From: Micrasema longulum
Taxonomy: Eukaryota > Arthropoda > Insecta > Trichoptera > Brachycentridae
Length of the DNA: 64,000 nucleotides
Direction of reading: 5' to 3'
NCBI GenBank assembly: GCA_022494885.1
Contig: JAGVSM010004956.1
Span: forward strand, 1-64,000
This document shows, in pieces, positions 21,956 through 33,503 of the stretch; position 1 is the stretch's first letter, and every line of letters starts with the position of its first letter. Below the pieces are notes generated by a model. That model was not told the origin of the DNA, searched no databases, and saw only the letters and a list, made by a program, of their open reading frames with translations. The position numbers were made by a program, and so were the translations under genes.

Positions 21956-22251
21956 TTTCATTTTATGAAATATAATGTAACTTTGTAATAAATAAAAAAT
22001 AATAAACGAAATTTTTATATATTCGACATTTTTTTAGAAACTCCAAAGCTGTTTTTTTATTCTTTATTGTGCTATAACTGAAAAACTTGGTAATAAAAAA
22101 GTATTTTATCGCGTAAAGTAGAATTTACCAAGGATCCCCGAACTTAAATAGGCTGTGACCCGTTTTCGTAAACTGCAAACATCTGGAATATCGTTTTATT
22201 ACCATAAAAAAGGTTTTTCCAGAAATTCTTTCTAACTTATCGATTGGTGTA

Positions 22252-22351
22252 AACATATTACAATGGAGACGAAGAACATGTTAAAAATGGATCAAGGCAT
22301 TTACAGGGTTTATGTGCCCACTTTACGCATTGTGTTATTCATCACTTTGCC
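22252..22351. mobile_element. MITE family A, left half cut by SINE1
   Basis: ATATTACAATGGAGACGAAG, GGCATTTACAGGGTTTATG and CCCACTTTACGCATTGTG form the left arm. It breaks off exactly where the SINE1 poly(T) begins, and no right arm follows the SINE. Confidence 0.75.
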
Positions 22352-22521
22352 TTTTTTGTACCACAACAGATCAGGAGGTCCAAATACAATAATGAACAAC
22401 AGCAGAGAACACCCAGGCTTGAGAAAAAGCACGATAAATTGTTGTGTTCTCATCGGGACGAACCTGAAACCTTCCTTGCATGAGTCAAGTATCTTAGCTT
22501 TTACACTACGGAGGTCGCCAA
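22352..22521 (-). repeat. SINE1 copy, nearly full length
   Basis: On the minus strand: head GGCGACCTCCGTAGTGTAAA, a decayed B box (GTTTCAGGTTCGTCCC), body CTCAAGCCTGGGTGTTCTC and the 3' end before a short A tail (CTGTTGTGGTACAAAAAAGG). More diverged than the 31.0 and 48.6 kb copies. Confidence 0.8.
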
Positions 22522-23104
22522 AACGCTAATTTTTTTAAAAATTATTATTTCTGTTATTCAGTTACGCCTGTTTCTAGGTACTTAGTACCTATTCAAAGCG
22601 ATAGGTTTTTATTTTTTATCAATCATCGGAGACTAAAAAAACCTTCAGTATGTCAAACCATGTCATAATTATTAAAAATAAAAAAAACCGTAATAATATT
22701 ACTTTTGAAAAACCCTGTCTATTATATTATCAGAATTTTTAGTACAGCCATTGGTTATATCAATTGAACAATTCGAAAAGGGTTATAAAAATTGTTCAAC
22801 GATTGGATCCTGGTATTTTTTTAAGAATACATTTTATTTAATAAATTATCCTATTACTTTTTATGTGCATTAAATGCATTCCGGAAATCGCACCAAAACA
22901 GCAATGACTAACATTGATAAGGTGAAGATGCATCAATGAATTTTAAATACTGCATAACTTTGAAACAGCAATTTTTATATATCTCGAAAATCGCCCAAAA
23001 AAAGATGAGAACGAAAAACAGGTAAAAAAAATTACTTCGAGTGTGAATAGATAATATAATAGTGGATAAATAATATAATTCTGAAGGTGAAATAGAACCA
23101 GAAC
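22522..23104. other. AT-rich spacer, nothing recognised
   Basis: TTGAACAATT and AATTGTTCAA at 22763-22800 can pair into a small stem. Nothing else was noticed. Confidence 0.45.
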
Positions 23105-23378
23105 CCAGTTTTTGACTTAAGAGCTCAGCTGAAAATCTTGTATAAGGAAATCGAGTGGAGAAAATTCCGCCTTCGGGTGGTGGGTTCGATTCCTTTGAGG
23201 GTCAATATAAAATATTTGTTTTTAAAGAGGTTTTACCCTGCAATACTTTTCTGTACCTAGACTGACACCTGAACCGTAACTCTGAACACTTTACATTCAT
23301 GTAACAGATTTTAGCAATGCAGTGCATTATGCACCAGCAGATGCGGATTAGGGTTATGTGATGATGATGATGATGTAA
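23105..23378 (+). repeat. SINE2 copy with leader and (ATG)n tail
   Basis: Leader piece AAGAGCTCAGCTGAAAATCT and GGAAATCGAG, a shortened head (GCCTTCGGGTGGTGGGTTCG, where the A and B boxes are almost fused by deletion), body TTACCCTGCAATACTTTTCT, the GCAATGCAGTGCATTATGCA block, and a terminal (ATG)n run. The head deletion probably inactivates pol III transcription. Confidence 0.8.
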
Positions 23379-23740
23379 GAAATGCATTGTTTTTATTGAA
23401 CTAAAATGTAAATTAAAATCAAGATCAACCTTAAGATTCCATAATGATTTCAGAATACCAAAGTGCAACACCAAGCAATTCCAACAATATAATAAATATT
23501 TAGGAGTGAAACATTTTTATGGCCTCCTTAAGGATATTTAAAGAAAAGAAATTATAAAGCAATTTTTAAAAAATGCTTATTATACGCGAGGGACCAACTC
23601 AATCAGATATATAAAATAAAAATAATCATTGTATTATAAGCTTGCATTGTATTATAAACTATGGTAAATAAATCTTCTGTGTAAGTCTCTCTCTAAGCAC
23701 AATAGGAAAATACAACTTTATTTTTTATTTTTGAAGTACT
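23379..23740. other. AT-rich spacer, nothing recognised
   Basis: The 90-codon minus frame 23202-23474 owes its histidine run to the (ATG)n tail and is not a gene. Confidence 0.5.
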
Positions 23741-24135
23741 AAAAATCTATGAAATACTGTCAAGTTAGAAAAAAAATTTGCTAATTAATAATACCATAAA
23801 ATATATTATTAAATTTTGTAATTTTGAATTCCCGCAAAAACGGTCATTCCATTGGCCACGTCCCTAATATGTCACGATTTATGTATATTTGTTCCCGCCC
23901 ATTCAAATTTCTTTAGAACATTGTCACGAATCTTGACGTCACAACTGCTAAGGCCAAACATGTTGCGTTTTTCTAGCAACCTATTTTTACTAAATTTCTT
24001 GTTCACATTTTGTATGAAAACATTTCTCCACAATATCCATAGTGGTTTTGAAAATTTAATTAATAATTCCAAATCCATTTCATATATTTTTTTGGGTATT
24101 CCGTAGTCTGCGAATACGTTATTAATACTTCCCTA
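23741..24135 (+). repeat. Repeat D, copy 2, uninterrupted
   Basis: It starts at ATCTATGAAATACTGTCAAG and contains ATTCCCGCAAAAACGGTCAT, CTTGACGTCACAACTGC, GGCCAAACATGTTGCGTTTT and AAATCCATTTCATATATTTT. An 84-codon frame (23852-24106) is open across it, and the inverted copy at 63.4 kb is open in the same register (compare FENLINNSKSISYIFLGI with FENTINYSKSISYILIGI). I do not recognise the peptide. Confidence 0.75.
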
Positions 24136-24402
24136 TTGCTAAGTCTCTTTTTTGAGGAGTCTCAACATAAATAGTAAAGATATAATGTAAATAAGTGTAA
24201 ATATATATATATAAATATTTAAAATGTACTAAAAGAAACCACTTAGAAAGTATACTAAAATTGATATAAACAACAAATAAAAAAAGACATCTAAAAATCT
24301 AAACATTTAAAGCACTTGTAATAAACAAAATTTAGAGATTGTCAAAATGATAGTAGACAAAGGCTGGATTTTGTCTCCTAGAAAGTTATAAGGTTTTATA
24401 TC

Positions 24403-24632
24403 TTACAACAGAGATGGAAAACATTTAACAGCAGAAAATAAAGAAGTTTAAGAATTCATAGTGCCTGTAACCTGTCATTCTCTGGTTTTAGTGTCCACTT
24501 TACAATTGAATATTAAGCAATGTGACAAGTAGTCACTAAAACCAGCCAATAACAGGTAATAAGCTCAGTTAACTCCTAAACTTCGATATTTCCTTCTTTA
24601 AAATGTTCTCTACGCCTGTTGTTAAATGTCGT
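24403..24632. mobile_element. MITE family A, short degenerate copy
   Basis: The left end TTACAACAGAGATGGAAAAC and right end ATGTTCTCTACGCCTGTTGT are intact. The arms have decayed (GTGCCTGTAACCTGTCATTC, AACCAGCCAATAACAGGTAA) and most of the central spacer is missing, giving about 230 bp. Confidence 0.75.
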
Positions 24633-25244
24633 GGTTATGATATGTTTACAGACCTAATATAAATATTGTTTGATAATAATAATATGGCATTGGACTGTAC
24701 ATTCTAAAAGGCTTCTACGCTTATATAATCTACAACGTTAGAATATTTCCATAGCAATATTTCCACCTTTAAGTACCTACTTAATATCACTTACCCAAAT
24801 TGTGTATGTAGCTTCCTGAATTTCGAAACCGTTCCATATACTTATTTTTCAAAAATAAAATATCACGTTACCTTCAGAAAACCTTTTTTGATTTTCGGGA
24901 GTTAAGAATTAAGGTTTGGTTTAGTAAATCCTTAGAGTAAATGGAAGTCCTATCTAATTCTGAAGCCTCAATTGGAACGTACGTTTCAGCGTATCTTTTC
25001 AGGAATTACTGAAAAAATGTCGTGTGCAAAGGATTCCCTCTATTCAATAGTGGATTGCTCTGTCACAGAGCAATTTGTCTCCTACTCGAGAACGAATGTC
25101 TCGGTAACCATTACGATTTTGAAACAGTGTCATAAAAGTGTATCACAATCCATTTTGATCTCAAATTTAATCTCGTACAAAAATTTAAAATCAACTACTA
25201 CATTACCCCAGGTAATTTTTTAATTACTTATATAACTTTTGTAA
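24633..25244. other. AT-rich spacer, nothing recognised
   Basis: The 83-codon frame at 24972-25223 lies in average-composition sequence and has no recognisable domain. Confidence 0.45.
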
Positions 25245-25690
25245 ATTGAACGTAGTTATGCAGAGCAGCCAGCAATAGAAAAGTGAAACTGAGAAAATAG
25301 CACTTTTGTGAAAAGAGTAAATAATCGAATGTACACAACTGTTGGAATGTTTTTGACTTTAAAAAATGGTAAACAATGAATACCATTAGTTTTTTTTAAA
25401 ATTACAAACAAGAATCTTATTATGTATTTGACATCGTATTATGTAGTTTTAATGATTTTCCAAGTACCGTTAGATTTTTTTTAGTGATGTGGGTGTTTTC
25501 TGCAAATTCAGAAATGACGTTTTTGTAATCGACACCAATTTCAGAAGGTGATTAATACAGTTTTTTTTATGAAAGCGGTCTGGTTGTTTTTCGCAAAACA
25601 TATAATGGATCTTACTGCACCCAATAACATCAATTTCTCATTTTTTCAAAATTGTGGACTGGCTGCTTTCTGCATAACTACGTTTAATTC
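25245..25690. mobile_element. TIR element family E, copy 2
   Basis: The left end AATTGAACGTAGTTATGCAG and right end CTGCATAACTACGTTTAATT are inverted repeats of about 28 bp. The interior parallels copy 1 at 17.6 kb. Its ~440 bp length is the likely native size. Confidence 0.85.
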
Positions 25691-25774
25691 ATATTTCCGT
25701 ATTGGCAGGCTTATTTCCAAATGAAAATTTCCTCCGACCAATCAGTTAATGTGTTACTTATTTTATTTTAGTTT

Positions 25775-26040
25775 TATTTTTTATTTATTTATTTAATTCA
25801 CATAAACGCCCGGAGGGCTTTTACAAGTATGGTACATATATAAAATATATAACTTAATGAATAAAATATGGCGTTAAGTACATTTAAATACATATTCTTT
25901 CATATAATTAGTAAGAAAACATAATTTATAATAACACATACATATTACATATATAAATATATAAAGATGACATGATACACATAACTATTGTAAAACATTT
26001 AATTAAATATATATACAAAATACTCAGTAAGAAAAACTTT
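25775..26040 (-). mobile_element. LINE 3' tail fragment
   Basis: TTATTTATTTATTTAATTCA followed by AAACGCCCGGAGGGCTTTTA is, on the minus strand, the classical arthropod Jockey/CR1-like 3' end: GTAAAAGCCC..GGGCGTT then an AAATAAATAAA tail. The upstream part is AT-rich untranslated sequence. No coding sequence remains. Confidence 0.65.
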
Positions 26041-26554
26041 TTTTTATTTATTTATGTAGCTATAAATACACAGTTGTAAGCGGGTATAAAAGAAAATTAT
26101 TCACATATTTTAAATTGCTCAAAAGTATACATCTGTAAAAAATGATAAAGCAAAATTTATATATATTTTAAGAAAAAATAAACAGTATTTATAGATTTAA
26201 GTATCTTTAAGAAATAATTAAAAATAGCAAAATAAATTTGAACTTTAAACGTAATAAACAATAGCAAAATAAAACTATAGTTTATAAATAAGAACGCATT
26301 TACATACTTAAAAATAAGGATAAAGCAAAGACTTGGTGTTCGATTAAAAATTACTCAAGTTAGATTAGTTTTAAAACGTATCGAGAATAAAAATATACAA
26401 TAAAATAAATACTAACGACATGTGTTTTTAAGATCAAACAAAATGTTTATCTTCCAACCTTCAATAATAATATGGCGCATGTGAATACATTATTACGTAT
26501 TTTATAATTCTGTAGAAAGTAATGCTGAAATTGATAACTTCAACAATTCAGTAA
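26041..26554. other. AT-rich spacer, possible further LINE UTR
   Basis: Very AT-rich and without frames. It may be more untranslated LINE sequence from either neighbour, but no match within the window shows this. Confidence 0.35.
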
Positions 26555-27580
26555 ATGATCATCAAAACTGTAGAAACCGATACCTACTAGCTAAGGGAAG
26601 GTGACTCCTACAGAAAATCTCTGGAGAAAGCAACGGGATGCTACTCCTGTAACACTTCTTAGCATATCAGCATACATTTATAAAAGCCTAAGAAATATTT
26701 TGAATGCTCAACTTTCAAACTATCATATTGCAATTTAGCTTGGGTAGGTTGCTCTCGTTCAATTCTAGAACCAGTAAAAATAGCTCAAAAATGGATCATG
26801 AAGATCATTCTCAAAAAACCTTTGAAGTATTCAACGGAAGATCTATTCGCTGATCTAAATATATTGGATGTAAAACAATTGTTTGTGAGGTGCCTACTAC
26901 TTATGAAAAATTAAGTGAGGTCAAAAGAACCCAACAAAATATAAACACTCGTTCAGCAACACAAATTAACTGTATTGTTCCATTTGTATCAACCGCTTTT
27001 GGTAAAAAGCAATTCAATGTAATTGCTCCAAAATATTTAATGAGTTATTGCCATATATAAAAGACTCAAAATGTAAAACAAATTTTAAAATAAAAATAAC
27101 TGCACATATAAATAGTGTAGCGAGAGATTTTTTTGAAAAATATATGTAAATCAATAAACGTAGTACTTTATATAATTGGTACACATATTATTTATATTTT
27201 TATGTATTTCATTGCTTTATATTTGTTTTATTATATTTTATACTATATTATTTATGTTTAAGTAACATGTATTCTTAGCACATATATATACTTTATATTT
27301 GTATAATAATGATTTTTAATTTCTTACATTTGATTAGCTTGGCATTTATAATTAAGTAGTTTTAGTTTTTCTTTTTTATGTTATTGTTTTATTATTATAG
27401 GACTACTTACGCTCTAAAGATAGAAAATTTCCATCTTAGAACAGGCTGTGCCATGTTAGATGGAGACTATCATAAACAGAGAACACTCCGTTTTCATTTT
27501 AAATTAATTGGTTTTATATAGATTCCCTGTTATTAAGTATGTATATTTTTTTTTGCAATATATTTATAAATAAATATCAC
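26555..27580 (+). pseudogene. LINE C-terminal ORF remnant plus 3' UTR
   Basis: The first ~500 bp read, with frame changes and stops, as the post-catalytic part of a non-LTR retrotransposon protein: LAWGGCSRSILEPVKIAQKW, IMKIILKKPLKYSTEDLF, LNILDVKQLFVRCLL, then RSATQINCIVPF and ITAHINSVARDFFEKYM before the stop. This matches the common C-terminal layout of Jockey/CR1-like elements. The 3' untranslated part holds the GAACAGGCTGTGCCATGTTA block and ends in AAATAAATA. Related 3' pieces lie at 18723-18890 and 20345-20720. The catalytic region is missing. Confidence 0.75.
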
Positions 27581-27904
27581 TGTGATGAAAAAAAACAAGC
27601 AATAGCTCTGAGCACAGATTATACTCGTAGTACAGTCTTGAGTTCCGGGCGATATTCGCCACAGTGATCGCCAAAGTCGGCGTACTCCAACTGACTTCAT
27701 ACATATGTGTTATGTTAATTAGATAAAATTTAGGTATAATTATTATTATAAATAAATAACTTTATAATATCAAAAGAATTTAACAAAGCTTTTTCATTTA
27801 AAAAATGTATTGAAAGCTTGTTTTACTTACTAGAACATGTTGTGTTCTCTAGAGTTACTCTACAAGAGTTACTAAATACTCCACCCTAATGCTGCAAAAA
27901 AAAT
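27581..27904. other. AT-rich spacer, nothing recognised
   Basis: A less AT-rich patch (GGGCGATATTCGCCACAGTG near 27650) contains a small GGCGATA/TATTCGCC palindrome. No gene is seen. Confidence 0.4.
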
Positions 27905-28165
27905 AATAAAAATAATACAACCTTTGGTCAAAGAGGATTGGCCTACTACTCGGTTAAAGTGTACAATCTACTTCCATTATCCATGAGGACAATTAGTAAA
28001 TGCTCACATTATAAAATTAGATATTATTATTTTATCATGCCTAAAATTGTTGATATTTTTTTAGGGAAGAACAAAGAAAACACGGACTTTTCTTTACCTT
28101 TTTTTTTTGTTTTAATTGCATATTTTTTTTATCTTCACTGTAATAGGTACATTGTTAAATTAAAA
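27905..28165 (+). pseudogene. LINE C-terminal peptide fragment
   Basis: The frame reads TFGQRGLAYYSVKVYNLLPL, then SMRTISKCSHYKIRYYYFI. The pattern of an R-G-L-x-Y-x(5)-YN-LP followed by a K-x-(I/F)-K-x-R segment is the usual last ~40 residues of Jockey/CR1-like LINE proteins. Downstream is AT-rich sequence without a clear tail. Only about 80 codons remain. Confidence 0.6.
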
Positions 28166-29091
28166 TAAAATATGTTTTGACTTTATGTGGCAGAATTGGC
28201 TATGCACTATTTAGCTATGTTCTACAATTGAATTTATCATTGTTATTTTAATTGACATATTTTGTAGATTTAAATTTTATTAGTTTTGTTTTTATTTTTT
28301 ATCTTGTTTTAGTTGATTGATGAGCAACCACTATTTTCTTCTTAATTTTATTAAATTTCCTTTTTCTCTCATTTCATACTTTTTTAAACATTTTACATTG
28401 TTTTGTTGAGTTTTTTTTCTTCATATACTATTTTTTATTTTTAAAGCATCAAAAACAAAATATACTATTTGTGTTCATTATTTTATATTAGAACAATGTT
28501 ATGCCTCTTATATTTGAATCCTAATTGACATTAATGTCTGAGCATCCATTTTCTAACTATTATTTATCATTTGATTTATATCAAACTATGCATCACATTA
28601 AAATGAGTTGAAACTTAATTTTGACAAATAAAAGACGTTAAAATTTTACATATTGGACATATAGATCTAATGTCAGATAGACTTGAAGTTTTAGAAATAA
28701 ATAATATAAAAAGTAAGAGCGAAAGAGTTTTGATGAATCAGCAAATAGAATTCAAAAACTCACCATTATTAGTCCCCGTAGTTAAACCCTGTACATTTTA
28801 ATAAAACAATAAATGTTTTTTTATAGAATATGGTACTCTCTTACAATACACCGCCAACACATGTTTCAATAATTTGTCCCACTCTGTTCCATTGAAATAT
28901 TGCGTATTGTATCTCTTTCAACTTATTTTTAAATGTACCTACACTTAAGATGATATTTTGTTATATATAAATTATCCTTACACTGTATACTATTCGCCAG
29001 TCTGATGCCTATTAGAGGGTGAAAACGCTAATTGGTCAAACAAATAAGTGGAAGTACACAAGTATTTTTAATTAATAACTTATATTCACAT
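28166..29091. other. AT-rich spacer, nothing recognised
   Basis: No frames or repeat relations were noticed. Part may be untranslated LINE sequence belonging to the fragment before it. Confidence 0.45.
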
Positions 29092-29490
29092 ATTACAACA
29101 GAGATAAAGAACATTTAAGAGAAGGTAATATAAAAGTATAGGCATCTATAGGGCTTATGACCTGTCAATGACTGGTTTAAGTGGCCATTTTACACACTGT
29201 GTAACATTCACCATTTTGCCCATATTTGATCAAACATCAACAGATGAAAGAATTGAAGGAATATAGATATTCAAATATAGGCAGAATGGCAAATGTTAAT
29301 GAATGTGTAAAGTGGCCACTTAAACCAGCCATTGATAGGTCATTAGCCCTATAGATGCCTATACTTCTATATTACCTTATCTTTAATGTTCTTCATCTCG
29401 ATTGTAATATGTTAATACAAACAGCTCCCCAGGGAGTTGAATCCAGTCCTTGTCTACGAAAATTTGGACAAACTCAAAATATTGTTAATA
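29092..29490. mobile_element. MITE family A, complete, with outer module
   Basis: Both ends are clear: ATTACAACAGAGATAAAGAA on the left and TTCTTCATCTCGATTGTAAT at about 29407. Arms of roughly 120 bp flank a short centre with CATCAACAGATGAAAGAATT. Directly after the right end comes CCCCAGGGAGTTGAATCCAG and TTTGGACAAACTCAAAATAT, which also follows the copy at 33.7 kb, so the transposed unit probably extends to about 29490. Confidence 0.85.
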
Positions 29491-29654
29491 ACTTATATGT
29501 AAATATAAGTTATTACATCATTATTATTTATTCGTTTTTAGGAACAAATATGTTTTAATACTTTAATTATTTTCTTTTTATTTTTAATTTTTGATGTTGC
29601 ACTAACGTGTGCATTTTATTTTTAAAATACTCTATATTATTATAATAATTCTGA

Positions 29655-29795
29655 TATAGTTACAATGGTGAATATTACAAAGTATGTAAAATGATAACTC
29701 TAACCAGACAATAAAAAGCCCCACAATTCCTGTAAATGCCTCAATTTCTATATCCCAGCGCACAAAAGTTATTGTTCTTCGTCAATTTTTTTTGT
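29655..29795. mobile_element. MITE family A, degenerate right part
   Basis: AATGGTGAATATTACAAAGT, CAATTCCTGTAAATGCCTCA and GTTATTGTTCTTCGTC follow the order of the family right arm with many substitutions. Confidence 0.5.
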
Positions 29796-30121
29796 TATTA
29801 TAATGGCTGACACTTCATCATGAATTCATACTCCGCCATCATAGTGATGTAATTCAGCCAATAAACTTCCCTACGTGGTTTCCGATTGGAAAGTCTATTT
29901 GAAATATTATTCCTCCGTCCCTTGAAAGGACCCCTAACTTCGTAGCAATACAGAAGGACCAAACCTGTCCATACAATTGTATGAAGGATTTGGGACTCCT
30001 TTCTGTAAAGACGTCAACACGTAACGAAAATATATTGAAGATTGAATTCTGGTAACATATCAACACCTGAATAGATATAATTTATTAACGTAGAACCTTA
30101 CGTAATCAGATTTATAATTGA
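29796..30121. other. Less AT-rich block with unrecognised frame
   Basis: A 70-codon minus frame (29854-30066) lies in sequence less AT-rich than its surroundings. Its translation contains FIQLYGQVWSFCIATKLGV and is not low-complexity, but I recognise no family. It could be a fragment of an unidentified transposon protein. Confidence 0.3.
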
Positions 30122-30215
30122 ATCGAATTTTGGTCTTACGTAGTATTATGGACTCTTAATCAACCGTCAAAGGTTTGAACCGCTAGGACCCAACGTTTCT
30201 AATGTTCTAGGACAG
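30122..30215 (+). repeat. Degenerate SINE3 head
   Basis: AATCGAATTTTGGTCTTACG, TATGGACTCTTAATCAACCG and B-box-like AAAGGTTTGAACCGC align with the SINE3 head in order and spacing. The body is not recognisable. Confidence 0.45.
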
Positions 30216-30540
30216 TTATTATTTAAGGGTCAATGTCAGATTTAACTATTTTCTTGCCAACATTTTGTAGAGGGTTTGATGTCATTTAAAAAATACACAT
30301 ATTTAAAGAAAATCGTTTTAAACACCGCAAACAGTTCATTATTACTTCGCAAAATATATGTAAAATTGTTCTATCTTTATGTGTGATTTACAACATTGGC
30401 CTTTATATGTCGATCCAAGCCACAAATACATACATCCTTCCTAAAAATGATCTCAAATTTTTTTTAAATCTTCAAACGCGTAAGTAACGTAAATATTAAT
30501 TTTTATACATATTCAAAATAACAAAAGTTTTTTCCGTTTT
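30216..30540. other. AT-rich spacer, nothing recognised
   Basis: No frame, repeat or structure was noticed. Confidence 0.5.
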
Positions 30541-30760
30541 TTTATTTATTTGATATGTAGGTACATTACAAAATATATATTCCAAGGCATAAATAATACG
30601 AGAAAAATCAACATTAAAAAAATATATATATATTTAATGCACACGCTACACAATTTTACCATAGCACAATTATATTTTTTATGTCCCGACTTGTTAGAAA
30701 GTTCCGTGGTAAGTCGGGACTTTTCTATATATAAATTAAAACATTTTGAATAAGATGCAA
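30541..30760 (-). mobile_element. LINE 3' tail-like fragment with stem-loop
   Basis: TTTATTTATTTGATATGTAG begins an AT-rich block holding a strong stem-loop, GTCCCGACTT..AAGTCGGGAC (30683-30720). A similar stem-loop lies at 35.67 kb and related GTCCCGACT sequence occurs at 1.23 and 43.11 kb, each next to a TTTATTTA run. Confidence 0.5.
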
Positions 30761-30874
30761 AATAATCAACAAAATATACAAAATAATCATTAAAAAAATT
30801 TAATAAATATAAATAATAAAAATTTATTCATGTCAAGAAATGTAATGCAGAAAAGTTTTTATTTTATTTTTATT

Positions 30875-31050
30875 TTTATTTTTTGCACCACAACAGGCCG
30901 GGAGGCCTAATTACAGTGGTGAATTACATCACAGAATACCCAGGCTTGAGAAAAATCACATTTTAATTTTTGTGTTCTCACCAGGAATCGAACCCGGAAC
31001 CTTCCGGGCGTGAGTCAAGCGTCTTGACCACTACACTACGGAGGCCGCCA
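30875..31050 (-). repeat. SINE1 copy, full length
   Basis: On the minus strand: GGCGGCCTCCGTAGTGTAGT head, B box GGTTCCGGGTTCGATTCC, body CTCAAGCCTGGGTATTCTG and AATTAGGCCTCCCGGCCTG, then TTGTGGTGCAAAAAATAAAA as the 3' end with an A-rich tail. Its close likeness to the copy at 48.5 kb suggests recent activity. Confidence 0.9.
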
Positions 31051-31257
31051 ATAGTACATGAGAATATGTAATTAATAATTTAAAGTATTTTTTTAATTCA
31101 ATTCCCTAATAAATTGATAGTAAAATAAATACAAAATAATTCAATAAAGTAATAATAGTAACACATCTATATGGTAGAATATGTAATTTAATAAACATAA
31201 TAAAAAAAGAATTTCATGCTTCGATTAGCAATAGTTAAAACATATGTTCACAAATTA

Positions 31258-31690
31258 TTAAGCATCACTATTAAGTTTATTCAAAGATGATATATATATA
31301 ATTGTACATGAATAATAATAAAGAAGCAATCGTATACAGTGGTCTCTACCCCTCGATAAGATCCAGTTATGGATCCTTATCTTAAATATAGACGTTGTTT
31401 TGGAGAACTTAATATGTTCATCCAAGCCGTTGGACACTCTTAGAGCTATATATAAAAAGTGTCTCCGAGCAAATATCGTACGTGTTCTCGGTATTAAGTA
31501 GCTTAGGTTATGCGAAAACCTCGTACGGACATTTTGTTGGGACCTCTTTCCGTAGTCGCCTGACCAAAAAATTGACAATACTTTCTTGATGTAAATTTGT
31601 CGGATGTTAAGTACCTTTCATAATTGAAATAATGGTTCAGATGGGTAAGTCGGGGGACACCAAAGCATAACTCAAATAATTTGTTTTTGC
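31258..31690 (-). pseudogene. LINE C-terminal ORF remnant
   Basis: The 106-codon minus frame contains LIPRTRTIFARRHFLYIALR, then VSNGLDEHIKFSKTTSIFKI and RIHNWIL. The P-R-T-x(5)-R-x-F-x-Y-x-A block, N-x-L and terminal FK-x(3)-W are typical of Jockey/CR1-like LINE C-termini. Upstream, in another frame, NFLVRRLRKEVPTKCPYE is shared with the fragment at 49745-49890. Frames change at least once; no catalytic domain remains. Confidence 0.65.
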
Positions 31691-32611
31691 GTCTTGATTA
31701 GGGGTTCAAGACAAATGTCGAGTAACCTCTCCAGCCAATTATGCCATAGGCAACCACCAACTGGAAAAGCGCAAAGTAGTCATTTTTGAGTGCCAACGTC
31801 CAAGATGTTTTTGAGTGAGCTAAAGACATGACACATTTGTGTAAATCTAGATATTAAGGACTGAACCTGTGTCTTCCATCGCAAATTCCAATGCCTAGAT
31901 ATTTTGTACTATCAACTGATTTCAATAATTTAAACAAATTTCTAGAGCTAATTTGTAGCTGAAAACTGGCAATGGAATCTAAATGTACTTTTTTAAAAAA
32001 ACAAAATAATCAGAAGCCTGCGTGATTTTTCAGTTAAAGCGTACGTTGCATTAAAAAAAATATTTGCATGGTCTTAACCCTCCGATGCCCAATTTTTCTT
32101 TTTCTTACTGAAAACACATAATATTTATTTATGTTTTTTGATGCAAATACTGGGTAATATAATGAAAAACATTTTTTTTTTAGTTTTTATTTCATATTTT
32201 AGTTTATGTGGATAGTAAACTACATCGGGCATTAAAAGGTTTTTAAAAATACAAGAATTTTTTAGAATACAAAATGTAATTATTCTAATAAGCATCTTTT
32301 TATACAATAATTAAAGTTGCGGAAACCATTTAAACTTCAAATTTTAAAAAAACTAACAAAAAACCCTTTGAATTTTAGCTAAATAACACTTTTGACTTTT
32401 TGTTTAAAATTTTATCGAGAAATTTTAACCTGGTGGTGACTTTTAAAATAAATTATAATGGCTAGTATTTATTAATTTTATTTTATTTGAGATTTTTACA
32501 ACTATAACATAAACAAAATAAGTAGAAAAATATTAACAATACTAGAGCCAATTAAAAAAATCCACTGTAAATCTAATGACACATAATATATAAGAAAAGA
32601 GTTCACCTAAT
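31691..32611. other. AT-rich spacer, nothing recognised
   Basis: The first ~200 bp are less AT-rich and may still be LINE-derived, but no protein block is recognised. The remainder is plain. Confidence 0.4.
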
Positions 32612-32738
32612 TGTATGTGTGTGACGTTTGTATTCATGTGTAAGTGAATCTGTGTATGCGTGAATGAATAAGGGAGAGGGTACATGTGCGTGTAGGAATG
32701 AATGAGGGAGAGGGTGCGTGTGTGTGGGTGCGTAAGTA
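32612..32738. repeat. G-rich minisatellite-like stretch
   Basis: Two units of about 36 bp around GAATGAATAAGGGAGAGGGT and GAATGAATGAGGGAGAGGGT, flanked by irregular GTGTGT runs, give a strongly purine/GT-biased plus strand. It looks like a short degenerate tandem repeat. Confidence 0.7.
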
Positions 32739-33393
32739 TAAAAAAAAAAATTCTTTAAAACTTGTTATTATCTTAAAAATGGTACCAGAAAGAGCTTGGT
32801 AAAAAGTTTGAAACCTTTTGTTTAAAATTTAAATCAAGAAATGTTATTAATTGTATTTTTTAAAAGTATGTTAAATTTCAAAACCGTATTCTGAAAAAAA
32901 AGCATTTTATTTTAAAATTTAACTGATACACACTGAATGAATAATGTGCGACGAGTTCCATACAATAAGACTACGGTAAGTAACCACAAAATGCAGTAAA
33001 TACGATATAATGTCAACATGTTTTATAAAAAAATACTGTTGTTCTATATTATTTTACACCAATTTAATAAATAATATTGGCACAGTGAACATTATTTAAT
33101 TTTTATTTTTGAAAACATTTATAACAAGAAGGCATAAGGACACGAATTTTAGTTATGCCTTTGTTTTTGTAAATTAATATCAAATATCGCTGGTAACTGT
33201 TCATTTATATAAAAAAAAAATTTTGAATTGTTGTTTTGATATTTCCGAGGTTCGTTATATTTATTAATAGCTTAACTACTAAACAGAAGTTTGTTTTAAC
33301 AAATACATATTCCTTAACATGACAGTTTTAGTTGTGTCAACATTACACAAATGTAATTCTGAGCTTTTGATTCAGATTTGCGCAAACAAGGCT
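32739..33393. other. AT-rich spacer, nothing recognised
   Basis: No frame or repeat relation was noticed. Confidence 0.5.
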
Positions 33394-33503
33394 TTATGAA
33401 AAACCATCGCGAAACGGCGTCGCGTCGGAGACAAGTGTAAATAGCAAATACCAAATGTGGCGTCGACGTCGGCTTCGCGACGCCGACGCGTTGTATGAAA
33501 ACT
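33394..33503. repeat. CpG-rich inverted repeat, possible MITE
   Basis: GCGAAACGGCGTCGCGTCGG on the left and GCGACGCCGACGCG on the right are largely complementary and surround TAGCAAATACCAAATGTGG. The outer edges (TATGAAAAACC and TTGTATGAAAAC) also resemble each other in inverse. CG dinucleotides are far denser than in the surroundings. A small DNA element is the simplest reading; only one copy was found. Confidence 0.5.
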
